Shown piece after piece: positions 34,695-44,740 of a stretch of DNA of 64,000 nt. A program made the position numbers and the translations under genes. Origin of the DNA: Planctomycetales bacterium 10988 (lineage in GTDB: Bacteria; Planctomycetota; Planctomycetia; Pirellulales; Pb10988); contig CP043547.1 in NCBI GenBank assembly GCA_009664345.1, positions 2,756,709 through 2,820,708 on the forward strand. Direction: 5' to 3'. How positions within the stretch are numbered: position 1 is the first letter of the stretch; the number at the start of each line of letters is the position of its first letter. Below the pieces are notes generated by a model. That model worked only from the letters and a program-made list of their open reading frames with translations, was not told the origin of the DNA and did no database searches.

Positions 34695-35644
34695 ATTTTT
34701 GAGTTTCGCTCAAGAGTACCTTGAGTCACTTTTTACAATCCGTTTCTCTCTCCTTTGGGTTTTGACTACGGATTCTAAGTAAAAAGCACTTTTTATACTG
34801 CGTTGGCCATAAACTGCCTTTGCGTGCCAAGTTTCAAACGGCTTTCGCGAAGGCATTTTTTTATTGAATTAATCCACCGTTCTTTAAAGGGATTTAAATA
34901 TAAAATTGATGAATTCCTGAAAAAAACGAAATTAGTTATTGAGCTTAATGGGGGCTTTATTTTATAGTCTAGGGTATATATGCTGACCATTAAATTTCTA
35001 GTTAAGATGAACTAGGTATAGAGGTTAGCTTTATAAATTTACATGATCTTTGTGCGGGGATAAAGGTTATGTTGATCAGGTTTTATTTTCTATTTTACGA
35101 CTATTTTTAATTTTAAATAGAAAGTATCAGGTTTTTCTGACATGTTGATTCCCGCATTGAAATGGTATAGCAGCCATTTTGTCCCTTCCTTGGTTGTGCC
35201 GGCAATTGCCCTTCTTTTTGGCACCTTCCTTTTGAATGCGGTGATGAACTTCTTGCTTTCATTAACAGCCGCAACTTCAAGCGATTTCTTTGACCCGAAG
35301 AGCCAGTGGTTAACACCCGACATCAACAGAATGGCACTTGGAAAAAGTGGCGTTCAAGAAACTTTTTCTACAAACATTAAAAGTTTTATGAGCAGTGTTT
35401 CTTTGTTGAATCCATTATTCAAACGAAGGAGGAATTTATATCAGAGCCCGTGATCAAATTCAGCTCTTCCGGAGAAGCATCCAACAAGGTAACTCTCAGG
35501 AGGCTTTTGACCACTCACTTGAAACGATCGACTCGTTGAGCATAGCGTTCCTACCTTTGTCATAGGGGACAAATCTGGAGGACGGGCATTTCATCTTCCA
35601 GGGGTCCTAACATATTTTTTAGTGTCGTTTAACGGAGTTTTCTC
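34695..35644 (+). other. Long leader region of the second TadG/VWA gene
   Basis: About 950 bases. A degenerate IS5-type end (TTTTGACTACGGATTCTAAG) lies near 34758 and a shorter one (TTTTGACCACT) near 35508. The 18-bp block at 35048 and TAGGGGACAAATC at 35563 parallel the leader of copy 1. A 103-codon frame at 35142-35453 has a hydrophobic N-terminus, but its counterpart in the other leader does not keep the frame, so I do not call it. Confidence 0.45.
35048..35065 (+). repeat. Copy 2 of the 18-bp block shared by two VWA-gene leaders
   Basis: CTTTGTGCGGGGATAAAG, identical to 30902-30919, 597 bases before the start of the second TadG/VWA gene. Spacing to the gene is similar to copy 1. Confidence 0.6.
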
Positions 35645-37408
35645 ATGACGTGGCAAGCTGCTCGATCCGCACATTTAATAGGGGCTAACAGTCCAACTTC
35701 TTCCTTTCGTCGCCGTTGCCGAGGTGGAATCATCTTGGTCCTTTCTACGTTTATCATGGTCATTGTCTTTGCTATGGCTGCCTTTGCGGTTGACCTAGGG
35801 TATATCGTATTGACGCAAGCCGAGCTTCAAAACGCGGCGGATGCTGCGACCTTAGCATCCGTAGTCGAGTTGACCGACGAAGCTTATGAAACAAACGCGG
35901 AAGCAAAACAAGGGGCAATCGACGAAGCCAAAAAAGTCGCTTTGATGAACGTTGCCGCAGGACGACCGGTAACCCTCTACGATGGCGATATTGATATCGG
36001 AACGCGGATCAAAAACGCATCCGGCTATGAAGAGACCTGGGGAGGAGAGGGACCGTACAATGCGGTGCGAACAACCCCTCGACGGGATGCCAATAATCCA
36101 GATGCTCCGGATGGGCGTCTTGAACTGTTCTTCGCCGATGTGATGTATCACCTCAATGGTGAGGATGCTTACCTTGCTTCCTTGAACGCAACCTCACGAG
36201 CCCACCTTAGTCCTCGGGATTTGGTTTATGTGATCGACCGCAGTGGTTCCATGAATCACGATACGGAATGGGGGATGGGGGCCGGGCGATCTGAAACCGA
36301 GGCCATCGCGAAAGCCATGTTCGGTGGAAACCCCATCTGGAACGGGGGAGAACAAAAACATTGGTCTTCGACCAAAAGCACTCCACCATATCAAGATGTT
36401 TATAACTGGGCCCTGAATAAGAAGATGTTTGATAAAAGTAAGAATGGAACGAATCTTACCCAGACACAATTCTTCGACCAGGAATTTCCTGCTGATGAGC
36501 TTCCCTCAAGTGCCGGCAGTAATCAACATTGGAGGCATTGGAAATGGCATTCCTTCCTCGATTATCAATGGGGCGTCTGGGATAATAATAATAGCGCTAG
36601 TCTCTATCATCAGGATGGGAATTATCGAAACCGAAATCTTGATGATCTTTACGGTCGTCTTAGTATTCGGCTGTATATTTCTTATCTGGCCTTGAATGGG
36701 TATCTGCCGGCCTTCAAAGGGCAGCGTTTCCATTACCCTAACGAAGGGTCTTCCTATAGTAATAAGAAACTTTTCCCGTTACCGATTCCTTCCGGGGATT
36801 ATGTCAATCATCCTTTTGTGCCTTCGCAGCCGATCAACATCGTGCGGAATGCCTCTTTGGAGGGAATCGGTGAAATGGAATCCGGGAACGCCGGGTCCGC
36901 AACGACGGATTTCTATGATCAACTTGGCTATGTCAGTTACGGGACGATCGCCAAGAAGGACTTTCTTTTGATGCGGGACCTGACTGACCTTGAAATCGCC
37001 GCGGCGAATATCGTAGGGGGGGCCCGAGGTGGGAATGGAAATACGAATGTCGAAATGGGGATTCGTTACGGTCGCGATGTTCTTTTGAACTCGCCCAATT
37101 CTCGACTCTTTGCCACGAAGGTGCTGATTGTGTTGAGTGATGGGATCGCCAACCGTTATGGCAATAATGGAAATAGTGGGACCTCCACCGCGAAATCGAA
37201 GTGTTACGAAGCTGCCCAAATGTGTGCGGATAGTGGGATTTTTATCCACACGATCGCCTTAGGGGATGATGCCGACCTTACATTAATGCAGAACATTGCA
37301 GACATCGGCAAAGGAACGGCTTTCTTCGCGGATCGGGATAATCAAACGGACCTTTCAGAAATCTTCGTCGCGATTTCGAGAGACCGCTTAGGCAAGCTCT
37401 TTAAATAA
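35645..37408 (+). CDS. TadE/G-like anchored protein with VWA domain (copy 2)
   Basis: 587 aa, collinear with the protein at 31466: the same start (TWQAARS), the same membrane helix and TadG motif (AVDLGYIVLTQAELQNAADA), the same MIDAS (VYVIDRSGSMNHD), and the same insertion motif, GTNLTQTQFFDQEFPADELP, then HWRHWKW. The insertion (about 210-400) is the most divergent part, which fits a ligand-specific role. It ends in the same RDRLGKLFK tail as copy 1. It is probably envelope-anchored with the VWA domain outside the cytoplasm. Gene, leader and terminator all resemble copy 1, so the whole transcription unit was duplicated. Confidence 0.88.
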   Translation: MTWQAARSAHLIGANSPTSSFRRRCRGGIILVLSTFIMVIVFAMAAFAVDLGYIVLTQAELQNAADAATLASVVELTDEAYETNAEAKQGAIDEAKKVALMNVAAGRPVTLYDGDIDIGTRIKNASGYEETWGGEGPYNAVRTTPRRDANNPDAPDGRLELFFADVMYHLNGEDAYLASLNATSRAHLSPRDLVYVIDRSGSMNHDTEWGMGAGRSETEAIAKAMFGGNPIWNGGEQKHWSSTKSTPPYQDVYNWALNKKMFDKSKNGTNLTQTQFFDQEFPADELPSSAGSNQHWRHWKWHSFLDYQWGVWDNNNSASLYHQDGNYRNRNLDDLYGRLSIRLYISYLALNGYLPAFKGQRFHYPNEGSSYSNKKLFPLPIPSGDYVNHPFVPSQPINIVRNASLEGIGEMESGNAGSATTDFYDQLGYVSYGTIAKKDFLLMRDLTDLEIAAANIVGGARGGNGNTNVEMGIRYGRDVLLNSPNSRLFATKVLIVLSDGIANRYGNNGNSGTSTAKSKCYEAAQMCADSGIFIHTIALGDDADLTLMQNIADIGKGTAFFADRDNQTDLSEIFVAISRDRLGKLFK

Positions 37409-37454
37409 TGAGGCTCTTTGTTTGATGCTTCGAGCGTTCATTTACCAATAGAAA

Positions 37455-37490
37455 AACCTCCCTTGAACTGAATCAAGGGAGGTTTCTTTA
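37455..37490. terminator. Bidirectional terminator between VWA copy 2 and fabF
   Basis: AACCTCCCTTG pairs perfectly with CAAGGGAGGTT (37455-37483). T-rich sequence follows on the plus strand (TTCTTTA), and TTTTTC follows on the minus strand, so it can serve both convergent genes. Confidence 0.88.
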
Positions 37491-37515
37491 TATTCTACAC
37501 TATTGATATCGTTGT

Positions 37516-38802
37516 TTAGTTTCCGTCGTATTGGCCAACGATGAGGGTAATGTTTTGACCACCAAAGCCAAAGCTATTGCTCAAAGCAACTTGGCAATCA
37601 ATCTCTCGGGCTTCATTGGGAACATAGTCCAAATCGCAGTCCGGATCGGCATTTTCATAGTTGATCGTCGGCGGAATGACATTGTCTCGAATGGCCATCA
37701 GCGAGACCATCAGTTCGGTTGCTCCAGCGGCTGCTATCAAGTGGCCCATCATACTTTTCGTGCTAGAAACCGGCACTTTGTAAGCTTGATCTTCAAAGAC
37801 TTTTTTAATCGCGAGCGATTCGACTTGATCGTTGACTTTGGTGCTGGTGCCGTGGGCATTGATGTAGTCAATGTCTTCCGGCTTGAGTCCGGCATCTTCC
37901 AAGGCCATGCGTAAGCAGGCGGCTGCCCCGCGACCTTCGGGATGCGTATCGGTGATACGGTAAGCATCGGCGGTTGAGCCATAGCCTAGGAGTTCGCCGT
38001 AGATTTGGGCACCACGCTCACGGGCGTGATCTAAATCTTCGAGAATCAACATGGCGGAGCCTTCACCGAGAATGAAGCCATCGCGGTTGCGATCGAAGGG
38101 GCGAGAGGCTCGTTGAGGTTCATCGTTGGCAGTACTCAAAGCCGTCAGCAAATTAAAGCCGGTGACGCCGAAGGGGTGGATCATACTGTGCGTTCCGCCA
38201 GAAAGCATCAAGTCGGCATCGCCGCGGCGGATCATTTCGACCGCTTCGCCGATCGCTTGGCTGCTGGCAGCACAGGCCGTCAGGCAGTTGGCGTTCGGAC
38301 CTTGGGCATTGAACATTCCCGCCAAGTGCCCAGCAGGCATATTCGGTTCTTGTTCCATTTCGCGGACGGGATGCAGGATCTCCAACCCTGCTCGGCTGAA
38401 GGCCCCGACATCGAGGTCGCCGTTTTGCAAAGCAGCAGTCATCATTTGACTGAAACGGTCGAAGTCTTGTTGTCCTTCCCCACTGCCAAGATAAACGCCA
38501 AACCGCGTTGGGTCGAAGTCGCTTTCTTTTAGACCTGCATCAAGATAGGCCTGTTTGGCGGCTCCAATGACAAAGTGGGTATGCCGACCGGAGTATTTCC
38601 ATTCTTCCGGGTCTTCCCCTTCATGGGTGAGGTCCCAGTTTTTCACTTCGGCAGCAATTTGCGTCGGGAAGTTATCCGCTTCAAACAAGGAAATCCGATC
38701 GACACCCGATTCCCCAGCCAAGAGACGTTTCCAGACCGTTTCGGTCCCCGCGCCCAGCGGCGTAATACAACCCATTCCGGTGACGACGACTCGCCGTTTC
38801 AT
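37516..38802 (-). CDS. fabF: Beta-ketoacyl-ACP synthase II type (FabF)
   Basis: 428-aa condensing enzyme with the Cys-His-His triad: C177 in TACAASSQAIG, His in NAHGTSTKVND, and His in KSMMGHLIAAAGA. The C-terminus has the usual SNSFGFGGQN. It elongates acyl-ACP by decarboxylative condensation with malonyl-ACP in the cytosol. It is the last gene of a four-gene minus-strand set with two hotdog dehydratases and an ACP. The absence of fabD, fabG and fabH here suggests an accessory chain-modifying pathway or a split housekeeping set. AAGGAATCC precedes the ATG. Confidence 0.93.
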   Translation of the reverse strand: MKRRVVVTGMGCITPLGAGTETVWKRLLAGESGVDRISLFEADNFPTQIAAEVKNWDLTHEGEDPEEWKYSGRHTHFVIGAAKQAYLDAGLKESDFDPTRFGVYLGSGEGQQDFDRFSQMMTAALQNGDLDVGAFSRAGLEILHPVREMEQEPNMPAGHLAGMFNAQGPNANCLTACAASSQAIGEAVEMIRRGDADLMLSGGTHSMIHPFGVTGFNLLTALSTANDEPQRASRPFDRNRDGFILGEGSAMLILEDLDHARERGAQIYGELLGYGSTADAYRITDTHPEGRGAAACLRMALEDAGLKPEDIDYINAHGTSTKVNDQVESLAIKKVFEDQAYKVPVSSTKSMMGHLIAAAGATELMVSLMAIRDNVIPPTINYENADPDCDLDYVPNEAREIDCQVALSNSFGFGGQNITLIVGQYDGN

Positions 38803-38969
38803 GGTAGGATTCCTTAGATGCGTTGGAAAATACCTCGCGAAGAAGGCTTTCCGAGCAGCTTAAATAGATATTCTTCAGCGAAGTCTTGGCCCGCTGAACT
38901 CCATCGTGTTGAATATTCGACCCGGTTTTCTTTGTGTGAATTCCCTAAGTCATCTATTTTAACTATAGC

Positions 38970-39521
38970 TTACGATGCGTGATGTTTGCCATTTTTCCAA
39001 GATACTTCTTCTGCCGATTGTAATCCAGGCCAATCGTTCCAGCCGAGTTCCTCCAGATTGGGCAGTCGATCGAAGAGACCGAGCTGACGCAAATGCAGGA
39101 GGAAGTCTTGCGGTTGGAAGAGGTTGGGATTTACATGCTCATCGCCAAGGTAAGCGTAAACCATTTCCAACTCGGCTTGCAGTTCGCCATCGACTTGGCT
39201 GGTGGCCGAAACCATGGCCCCTTCATCCATCAACATTTCGATTTCTACCGTATAGGTTAAGGTTTCCCCAGCGACCACGGGGCGATAGAACGAGACCTTG
39301 GGAATTTTCGCCAAGACGACACGTTTGGTAAATTGCGTGGTCTCGCCGACGAGGACTCCGCCGGTTTGGGCGATCCCTTCGGTAATCAGCGAGTTCGGCA
39401 TGTTCGGATAACCCGGGTAGTGATCGTGCAGGTGTTCCTCGGCAAGGCTGACGTTTTTAATGGCCTTGGCACGAACGCCGGGCTGAAACTCGATAAATTT
39501 GTCAATCCATATCCAGCGCAT
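38970..39521 (-). CDS. FabZ-like hotdog dehydratase (variant)
   Basis: 183 aa. The single-hotdog catalytic pair is present: H34 (DHYPGYPNMPN) and E48 (LITEGIAQTGG). The stretch PNMPNSLITEG departs from the usual PVMPGVLxxEA, with Asn replacing the conserved Gly after MP. It has a longer C-terminal tail (about 35 residues) than FabZ. It should dehydrate 3-hydroxyacyl-ACP or act as a related hotdog enzyme. It lies 167 bases upstream of fabF. Not a duplicate of housekeeping FabZ in detail, so substrate preference may differ. Confidence 0.85.
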   Translation of the reverse strand: MRWIWIDKFIEFQPGVRAKAIKNVSLAEEHLHDHYPGYPNMPNSLITEGIAQTGGVLVGETTQFTKRVVLAKIPKVSFYRPVVAGETLTYTVEIEMLMDEGAMVSATSQVDGELQAELEMVYAYLGDEHVNPNLFQPQDFLLHLRQLGLFDRLPNLEELGWNDWPGLQSAEEVSWKNGKHHAS

Positions 39522-39779
39522 ACAGGTGTTCCGGTCCTAATAAGCGATCGAGAAAAGAGGAACGTCTCACGACGAACAATCTAAGGGGTTGGACAAACCA
39601 CAACACGTTTATTTACTTGGAAACAATTTCCCAAGGGGTTGTCCAGAGGCTTGCAGAAAAGCGGTCCGCTTCGTGAGCCTCCCGCCTGAAGAGGCCCAGC
39701 GAAATCGGTTGGTGATCGCTTCTTAGCCCCGCATCCATCGGGTGATGGAGCGGTAGCCAAGAGTGATACGTTTATCCGA

Positions 39780-40169
39780 CTAGGAAGCAGCTAATTTGCT
39801 TTCGACGTAGCGGCAAATCATCTGCACCGTGAACAGATTGGCGAAGTTTTGCACTTCGGGATTCTTGGAAAATTCTTCCAGATCGGCAAACGGCATCCGT
39901 TCGCGAACTTGTTGCAATCCTTCGTCGGTGAACTTGCCATCCACGACGTAATTTGGATCGTTCAACAAATTGTCTGGGAAAAGTTCTCCTCGCGGAATCT
40001 TGATATCAAAAGCTTTTTCCAAACGAAAAATAATATCAAGAAAATCGATCGACTCTGCTTCCAGGTCTCCGATGAGGCTCGCCTCTGGGGTGACATCTTC
40101 TTCATCAACCCCCAGGGCATCTTCTAAAGCAGTCCGAACTTTCTCGAAAATTTCTTCTTTCGTTGGCAT
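39780..40169 (-). CDS. Acyl carrier protein with an insertion
   Basis: 129 aa, compared with ~78 for ordinary ACP. The phosphopantetheine-attachment Ser is S40 in GDLEAESIDFLDI (DSL-type motif, here ESI). The C-terminal helix TVQMICRYVESKLA matches ACP helix IV. Between helices II and IV there is an extra segment of about 45 residues (NDPNYVVDGKFTDEGLQQV, then MPFADLEEF). It probably carries growing acyl chains between the two hotdog enzymes and FabF. The insertion may be a docking surface (inference). Confidence 0.88.
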   Translation of the reverse strand: MPTKEEIFEKVRTALEDALGVDEEDVTPEASLIGDLEAESIDFLDIIFRLEKAFDIKIPRGELFPDNLLNDPNYVVDGKFTDEGLQQVRERMPFADLEEFSKNPEVQNFANLFTVQMICRYVESKLAAS

Positions 40170-40420
40170 TGCGTATCCTTCCTAGTTTTCCTATTTTAGT
40201 TAAAAAGGGTTATTTCTCTCTATTTCGCCCTCAAAGTCGACCCCAGGCGACTCTGGAGAGAGGTTCTCGGCACAAATTCCAAAAAACTTGAATCCGTCCT
40301 GCAGTGAGTAAGCCACCCAAGGCAAAGCAGATCAAGTGGTTGAAGCAACTTCCCCGTCATGCGAATCGGTTGCAACGATCGCTGAGTCCCCCAAGAAGTC
40401 TCTTCTTTTACGATAAACAT

Positions 40421-40936
40421 TTAGCGAACTTTCTCGGCCACAGCGGATGCCATTTCGGTGGCAACCAGCGGTCGATGAAGGACGGCCATTTGCTCTTGAA
40501 GATGCTGAATCAACCGTTGATCGGCAGCGCTTCGCAAGGGGTCCTGATCCGCTAAATTGTAACGATTGAGTACCAAACGAGCCGTTAAGGTTGAACGGTC
40601 TTCCACCCAACCTTCGGCCTTCACTTTGCACTCGTCATCGGCCATGCCCATGAGCTTGACCTTGAGTGTTAATGTCTGCCCCGGCTTGACGAAACTGGCG
40701 AACCGGACATTGCGGGCTTGTTTCAACAGCACCATGCTATGCGCAAAGTCTTCTGTTGCACGAATCAGCCACGCGGAAGCCTGGGTCATTGCTTCGAGCA
40801 TCAGCACACCTGGCATCACGGGAAAACCCGGGAAGTGGTCTGCTAGATATTCTTCGGCAAGCGAGAGATTCTTGACGGCAACGATCTCTTCACCCGGTCG
40901 CAGATCGACAATCCGATCGATTAGTGTAAATTGCAT
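40421..40936 (-). CDS. fabZ: 3-hydroxyacyl-ACP dehydratase (FabZ-like)
   Basis: 171 aa with the canonical hotdog signature DHFPGFPVMPGVLMLEAMTQ (catalytic H34 and E48). Start and spacing resemble the protein at 38970, to which it is paralogous. It dehydrates 3-hydroxyacyl-ACP to trans-2-enoyl-ACP in fatty-acid synthesis. It is first in the minus-strand order dehydratase, ACP, dehydratase, FabF; gaps of 167-258 bases between these genes are unusually wide for a single operon. Confidence 0.9.
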   Translation of the reverse strand: MQFTLIDRIVDLRPGEEIVAVKNLSLAEEYLADHFPGFPVMPGVLMLEAMTQASAWLIRATEDFAHSMVLLKQARNVRFASFVKPGQTLTLKVKLMGMADDECKVKAEGWVEDRSTLTARLVLNRYNLADQDPLRSAADQRLIQHLQEQMAVLHRPLVATEMASAVAEKVR

Positions 40937-41824
40937 ACCACTACTCGATTTACTTTCAATTCCAAAAAGAGGCCCTCAAGTGATGGAGGCTTTCCGTAAA
41001 GTCCGCCCATTCACTGTATTCTAAGATATTCCGTGTGCCGGGATGGCAAAAAATCGACATTTCCGAAAAGTTTTCTATAGCTCTCTAGAAATTCGATGCT
41101 GTTTTCTTACTGATCGGAAAAGGAATCGTTTCTTAATGACCTTATCTTGAAAAAGCCATCGTTCCCTTGTAAATCAGTGCAGGAATCTCCGTCTTTGGTT
41201 GTAAGTGTCGACCAATGTTTGAGTTGATCGAGAAACACCAGAACGGAATCGAGTTTCAGAGAGAAGAAGTTTTTCAGACGAAGATTTCACGGAAAGTACC
41301 GAATCGAGGTATCCTTCTGGAAAAATTCCAAAAAAGAATGACTCGCATCCGCACGAGCCATTTGCTACTTCTATCTTACTCTATTCTTCCTTATGTTTTC
41401 GAAGTAGGCGCGGTGAGGTTGGGATCAGCGACCAAAATTTGAAAAAATCCCTGTTCCAACCCGTTAAGCTTACCTAGTCCCTAGAAAGAAATGAGTAATC
41501 GCTTCTTATTATAGCGATTAAAGAGAATATGCAGACCCCTTGGGTCCGTTAATTTTCATGTGAGAGGAAACGGAGGATTTGCCCGATCGGTTCATTCCTT
41601 TTTTCATTTCTTTGGATTTCTCAATGGTTGATGGATCAATGAAATAGCCCTTTCGGACAAGGCCTTACTGGGAATTTCTCTCTCACTCGGCTTGATTCAG
41701 AGGCCCGAAGATTTCAAGATAGAGGGCGAAGCGCGGAAGGATTTCATCAAGCAGAGAAGGAACGTTTGATAGGAGCTTCTTTCTCGAACGTTTTCATTTT
41801 CGACAAGCATCAAAGGCGGTCTTC
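40937..41824. other. Long intergenic region between divergent units
   Basis: About 890 bases without a supported gene. A 75-codon plus frame near 41215 has no family features. The region must hold the promoter of the fab-like set (minus strand) and of the zinc-ribbon gene (plus strand). No repeat or structured element stood out. Confidence 0.4.
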
Positions 41825-42103
41825 ATGTCCGTTCATCCGGGACAAGGCGCGATTAAAAAATGTCCTAACAATAAATATCAATGTGACTTACGTTGTAAGT
41901 ATCACCGCTTTGACGAACCGGATGGTTCGCTGCGAATCGACACCTGGGAGTTGCGTTGCATGGATTGTGGATTGCGGGAGACCGAGGCCTTTCGCAGTGA
42001 TGAAATTGATCCGGAAGAGGAGAATCCGCTCGAATGTCCTTACTGTCAATTTTGTGCCGAGACCCCGATGTTCAATCCTTGTCAAAAGGGGACTTCCGCC
42101 TAA
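41825..42103 (+). CDS. Small Cys-rich putative zinc-ribbon protein
   Basis: 92 aa with Cys pairs typical of zinc binding: CPNNKYQCDLRC near the start, CMDCGLRE in the middle, and CPYCQFC near the end, plus one further Cys (FNPCQKG). The rest is hydrophilic with an acidic stretch, SDEIDPEEENPLE. The regular spacing and the absence of a signal peptide suggest a soluble zinc-stabilised protein, perhaps nucleic-acid or protein binding. Family unknown to me. Start ATG 41825; ribosome site weak. Confidence 0.6.
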   Translation: MSVHPGQGAIKKCPNNKYQCDLRCKYHRFDEPDGSLRIDTWELRCMDCGLRETEAFRSDEIDPEEENPLECPYCQFCAETPMFNPCQKGTSA

Positions 42104-42464
42104 AAAAATAAAATGTGAAAAGAGTTTCAAAAAATTAAACCCTCCTCGGATCTGGTTAGAAAAATGGTGGGAAAATAGGCCAATTTTTCTACTTGCAAGG
42201 GTTTTTTGAATTCCTGTATTTTTCTTCGCTCTGCTTGTTTTCTTTCGTGCTTTGTTGATATTACAATAAACATTGGAAATGATTGATGCGTTTTGAAGCT
42301 TCGCGAATGATAGCTTGATTCCTCTTTCATTTAGGAATCAACTACCTGCCTATGACCTCCGGGGATTGAATGGAATCGATGGAAGTCAATTTCTTATTCA
42401 ACCCATTTGCTTCCTACCTCGGAACCGTCCTTTATTGACTAGGGAACCTCACCAGGAGATTTAG
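42104..42464 (+). other. Intergenic region before the tandem propeller genes
   Basis: About 360 bases, AT-rich at the start (AAAAAAATAAAATG follows the zinc-ribbon stop). No gene supported. It should contain the promoter of the two-gene propeller operon. Confidence 0.4.
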
Positions 42465-44726
42465 ATGCTAGTGACGGATTGTTGGAAAAAAAGCCTCTCA
42501 TGGGGAGTAACGTGTGCTTTACTCCTGGGGGGAATTGTCGAAATCGCCTCTGCGGATTGGCCCCACTGGCGGGGACCAGAACAAGACGGGGTCTCTCGCG
42601 AGACTGATTTGCCGGATAGCTGGTCGCTTGAGTCGGGTGAAAATGTCCTTTGGACCTCGGATATCGGGGGACGTGCCGCTCCGATCATTTTGAATAACCG
42701 TGTCTTCTTGAACTGCCGAACCGCGGATGAAGTCGGTGATCCTGCCACCAAAATCCACGCCCAAGAACAAGTCGTTTGTTGGGATGCGGAAACGGGCGAC
42801 CTGCTTTGGAAAGATCGCTTCAACGTTTTCCAAACTGATATCCCCGCTCCTCGTGTTGGCTGGGCCAGCATGTGTGGCGATACGGAAACCGGCTATGTTT
42901 ATATGCACTCGGTGGCCGGGATATTTCGTTGCTATGATCAAGATGGCAATGTGATCTGGGAACACTCCTTGGCTGAAGAGTATGGAAAGATTTCCGGCTA
43001 TGGGGGAAGAACCCAAACTCCGATCATTGATGAAGATCGCGTTATCATCAGCTTCATGTGCATGAACTGGGGCGAAACGAAATCGCCTCCGCCGAAGCAA
43101 ACCTATTATGCGTTCGACAAAAAAGATGGCCGCCTTCTTTGGGTTTCCGCACCCGGTGGCGCTCCTTATGACACCAATTACTCCGTGCCGATTGTCCGTG
43201 TGATCAATGGCACGCGAATGCTGATCGGGGGCAACAGCGATGGTGGTGTCTATGGCATCAACGCCCGGACCGGCGAACCGATCTGGGGCTATCGCATTTC
43301 GCGTCGTGGTTTGAATGCCTCGCCGGTCGTGGATGGTAACTATGTTTACATTGCCTCCGGTGAAGACAATATCGACAATGTCGCCTTTGGTCGGATTCAA
43401 TGCTTGGATGTGACGGTGGGAACCGGCGATTTGACCGAACATCCTGATGCCAGCGTCTGGCGGATCGATGGAATCAAGGCTGGCTTCACTAGTCCCTTGG
43501 TGAAAGATGGCATCCTTTATATGGTCTCCGACACCGGCATGCTTTATGCCATTGATGGTCAAAAAGGGCATGTTCTTTGGAGCCATAAAATCGGAACCGT
43601 TGGGAAAGGCTCGCCGGTTTGGGCCGATGGCAAACTTTATGTCATGGAAGTCAACGGCGGGATTCACATCCTGAAACCGAATCGTGAAGGCGTTGAAGTT
43701 CTTTCCAAAAATGTTCTTTCTGCACAAGTCGGCAAAGGTTTGGATGAAATTTATGCCTCGCCGGCAATCAGCGATGGACGCGTGGTGTTCGTCACGCGTG
43801 ACCGAACGATTTGCATTGGAAAAGAGAATTGGAACGCCAAAGAGAACCAAGGCGAAGTTCCTCCAATGGAAAAAGAGACCGCTGCTCAAGATGAGATTGC
43901 CATGGTGCAACTGGTCCCCTACGAAGCCAGTGTTCAAGGGGGCGAGTCGATCAACTATGAACTTCTTTGTTATGATTCGAATGGTCGTTTGATCAAAAAG
44001 GTCAAGCCGGAACTCAAACCGCAAGCGGATTTGGCGAGTGTCAAAGTAAAAGGCACCAAGCTCATCACTCCGAAAAAGCCAGAAACGAATCTTGCTGGTC
44101 ATGTCACCGCTGAGTTTGAAGGAATGTCCGCCACGAGTCGGGTCCGTGTTTATGCCCCGCTTCCTTGGAAATGGGACTTCACTGGTTATGAAGAGAAAGC
44201 CGTTCCCGGAACGTGGGTCCGTGCTTTTCTGGCCTTGCAGCCGGAAGAACTCGATGGCGATACCGTCATGAAAAGTAGTGCCGGGAAAGGCCGTCCGAGT
44301 ACCTATATTTGGCTTGGCCCTTCGGAAATGAGTGGCTATACGATTCAAAGCGATGTCATGGGGCGTGATGAACGGTTCCGCATGCCGAGCATTGGAATCA
44401 CCTGCCAACGCTACAACTTGATCCTGAAAGGAAATAACAGCAGTCTGACCATTCAAAGCTGGGCTCCGCATCTGCGGATGGCTGTGGAAGACCGTTATAA
44501 CTGGGAGCCGGATATCTGGTATACCATGAAAATGAAGGTCGAAGTCCACGGCGAAGAAGCCAAGATTTACGGCAAAGTTTGGCCTCGGGACGAAGAAGAA
44601 CCGAAAGGGTGGACGATCACCGCAACCGATCCTCATGCCAATAAAGAAGGTAGCCCCGGTCTTTACAACTACTCCTTGGCCGATTGCTACTACGATAACG
44701 TCATTATTACCAAGTCAGAGAAATAG
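42465..44726 (+). CDS. Secreted PQQ-type beta-propeller protein with C-terminal jelly-roll-like domain
   Basis: 753 aa. Signal peptide ([15 protein letters not shown]), then the [13 protein letters not shown] opening that is typical of planctomycete PQQ-like propellers. Blades include [34 protein letters not shown] and [18 protein letters not shown]. After about residue 470 a linker and a beta-rich C-terminal region (about 560-750) resemble LamG/3-keto-disaccharide-hydrolase-type jelly rolls ([20 protein letters not shown]). No PQQ-dehydrogenase metal ligands could be assigned. It is probably a periplasmic binding or polymer-handling protein. AGGAG precedes the ATG, and it is first of a two-gene operon. 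Confidence 0.85.
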   Translation: MLVTDCWKKSLSWGVTCALLLGGIVEIASADWPHWRGPEQDGVSRETDLPDSWSLESGENVLWTSDIGGRAAPIILNNRVFLNCRTADEVGDPATKIHAQEQVVCWDAETGDLLWKDRFNVFQTDIPAPRVGWASMCGDTETGYVYMHSVAGIFRCYDQDGNVIWEHSLAEEYGKISGYGGRTQTPIIDEDRVIISFMCMNWGETKSPPPKQTYYAFDKKDGRLLWVSAPGGAPYDTNYSVPIVRVINGTRMLIGGNSDGGVYGINARTGEPIWGYRISRRGLNASPVVDGNYVYIASGEDNIDNVAFGRIQCLDVTVGTGDLTEHPDASVWRIDGIKAGFTSPLVKDGILYMVSDTGMLYAIDGQKGHVLWSHKIGTVGKGSPVWADGKLYVMEVNGGIHILKPNREGVEVLSKNVLSAQVGKGLDEIYASPAISDGRVVFVTRDRTICIGKENWNAKENQGEVPPMEKETAAQDEIAMVQLVPYEASVQGGESINYELLCYDSNGRLIKKVKPELKPQADLASVKVKGTKLITPKKPETNLAGHVTAEFEGMSATSRVRVYAPLPWKWDFTGYEEKAVPGTWVRAFLALQPEELDGDTVMKSSAGKGRPSTYIWLGPSEMSGYTIQSDVMGRDERFRMPSIGITCQRYNLILKGNNSSLTIQSWAPHLRMAVEDRYNWEPDIWYTMKMKVEVHGEEAKIYGKVWPRDEEEPKGWTITATDPHANKEGSPGLYNYSLADCYYDNVIITKSEK

Positions 44727-44740
44727 AAGGAATCTCGAGA

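Noticed and set aside
35142-35453. 103-codon plus-strand frame with hydrophobic N-terminus
   Set aside because: It could be a small membrane protein, but the corresponding leader of VWA copy 1 does not keep the frame and no ribosome site is convincing.
42519-44636. 705-codon minus-strand open frame
   Set aside because: It runs antisense through the PQQ-type propeller gene; its Ile/Arg/Asn-rich translation is a shadow of codon bias in that gene.
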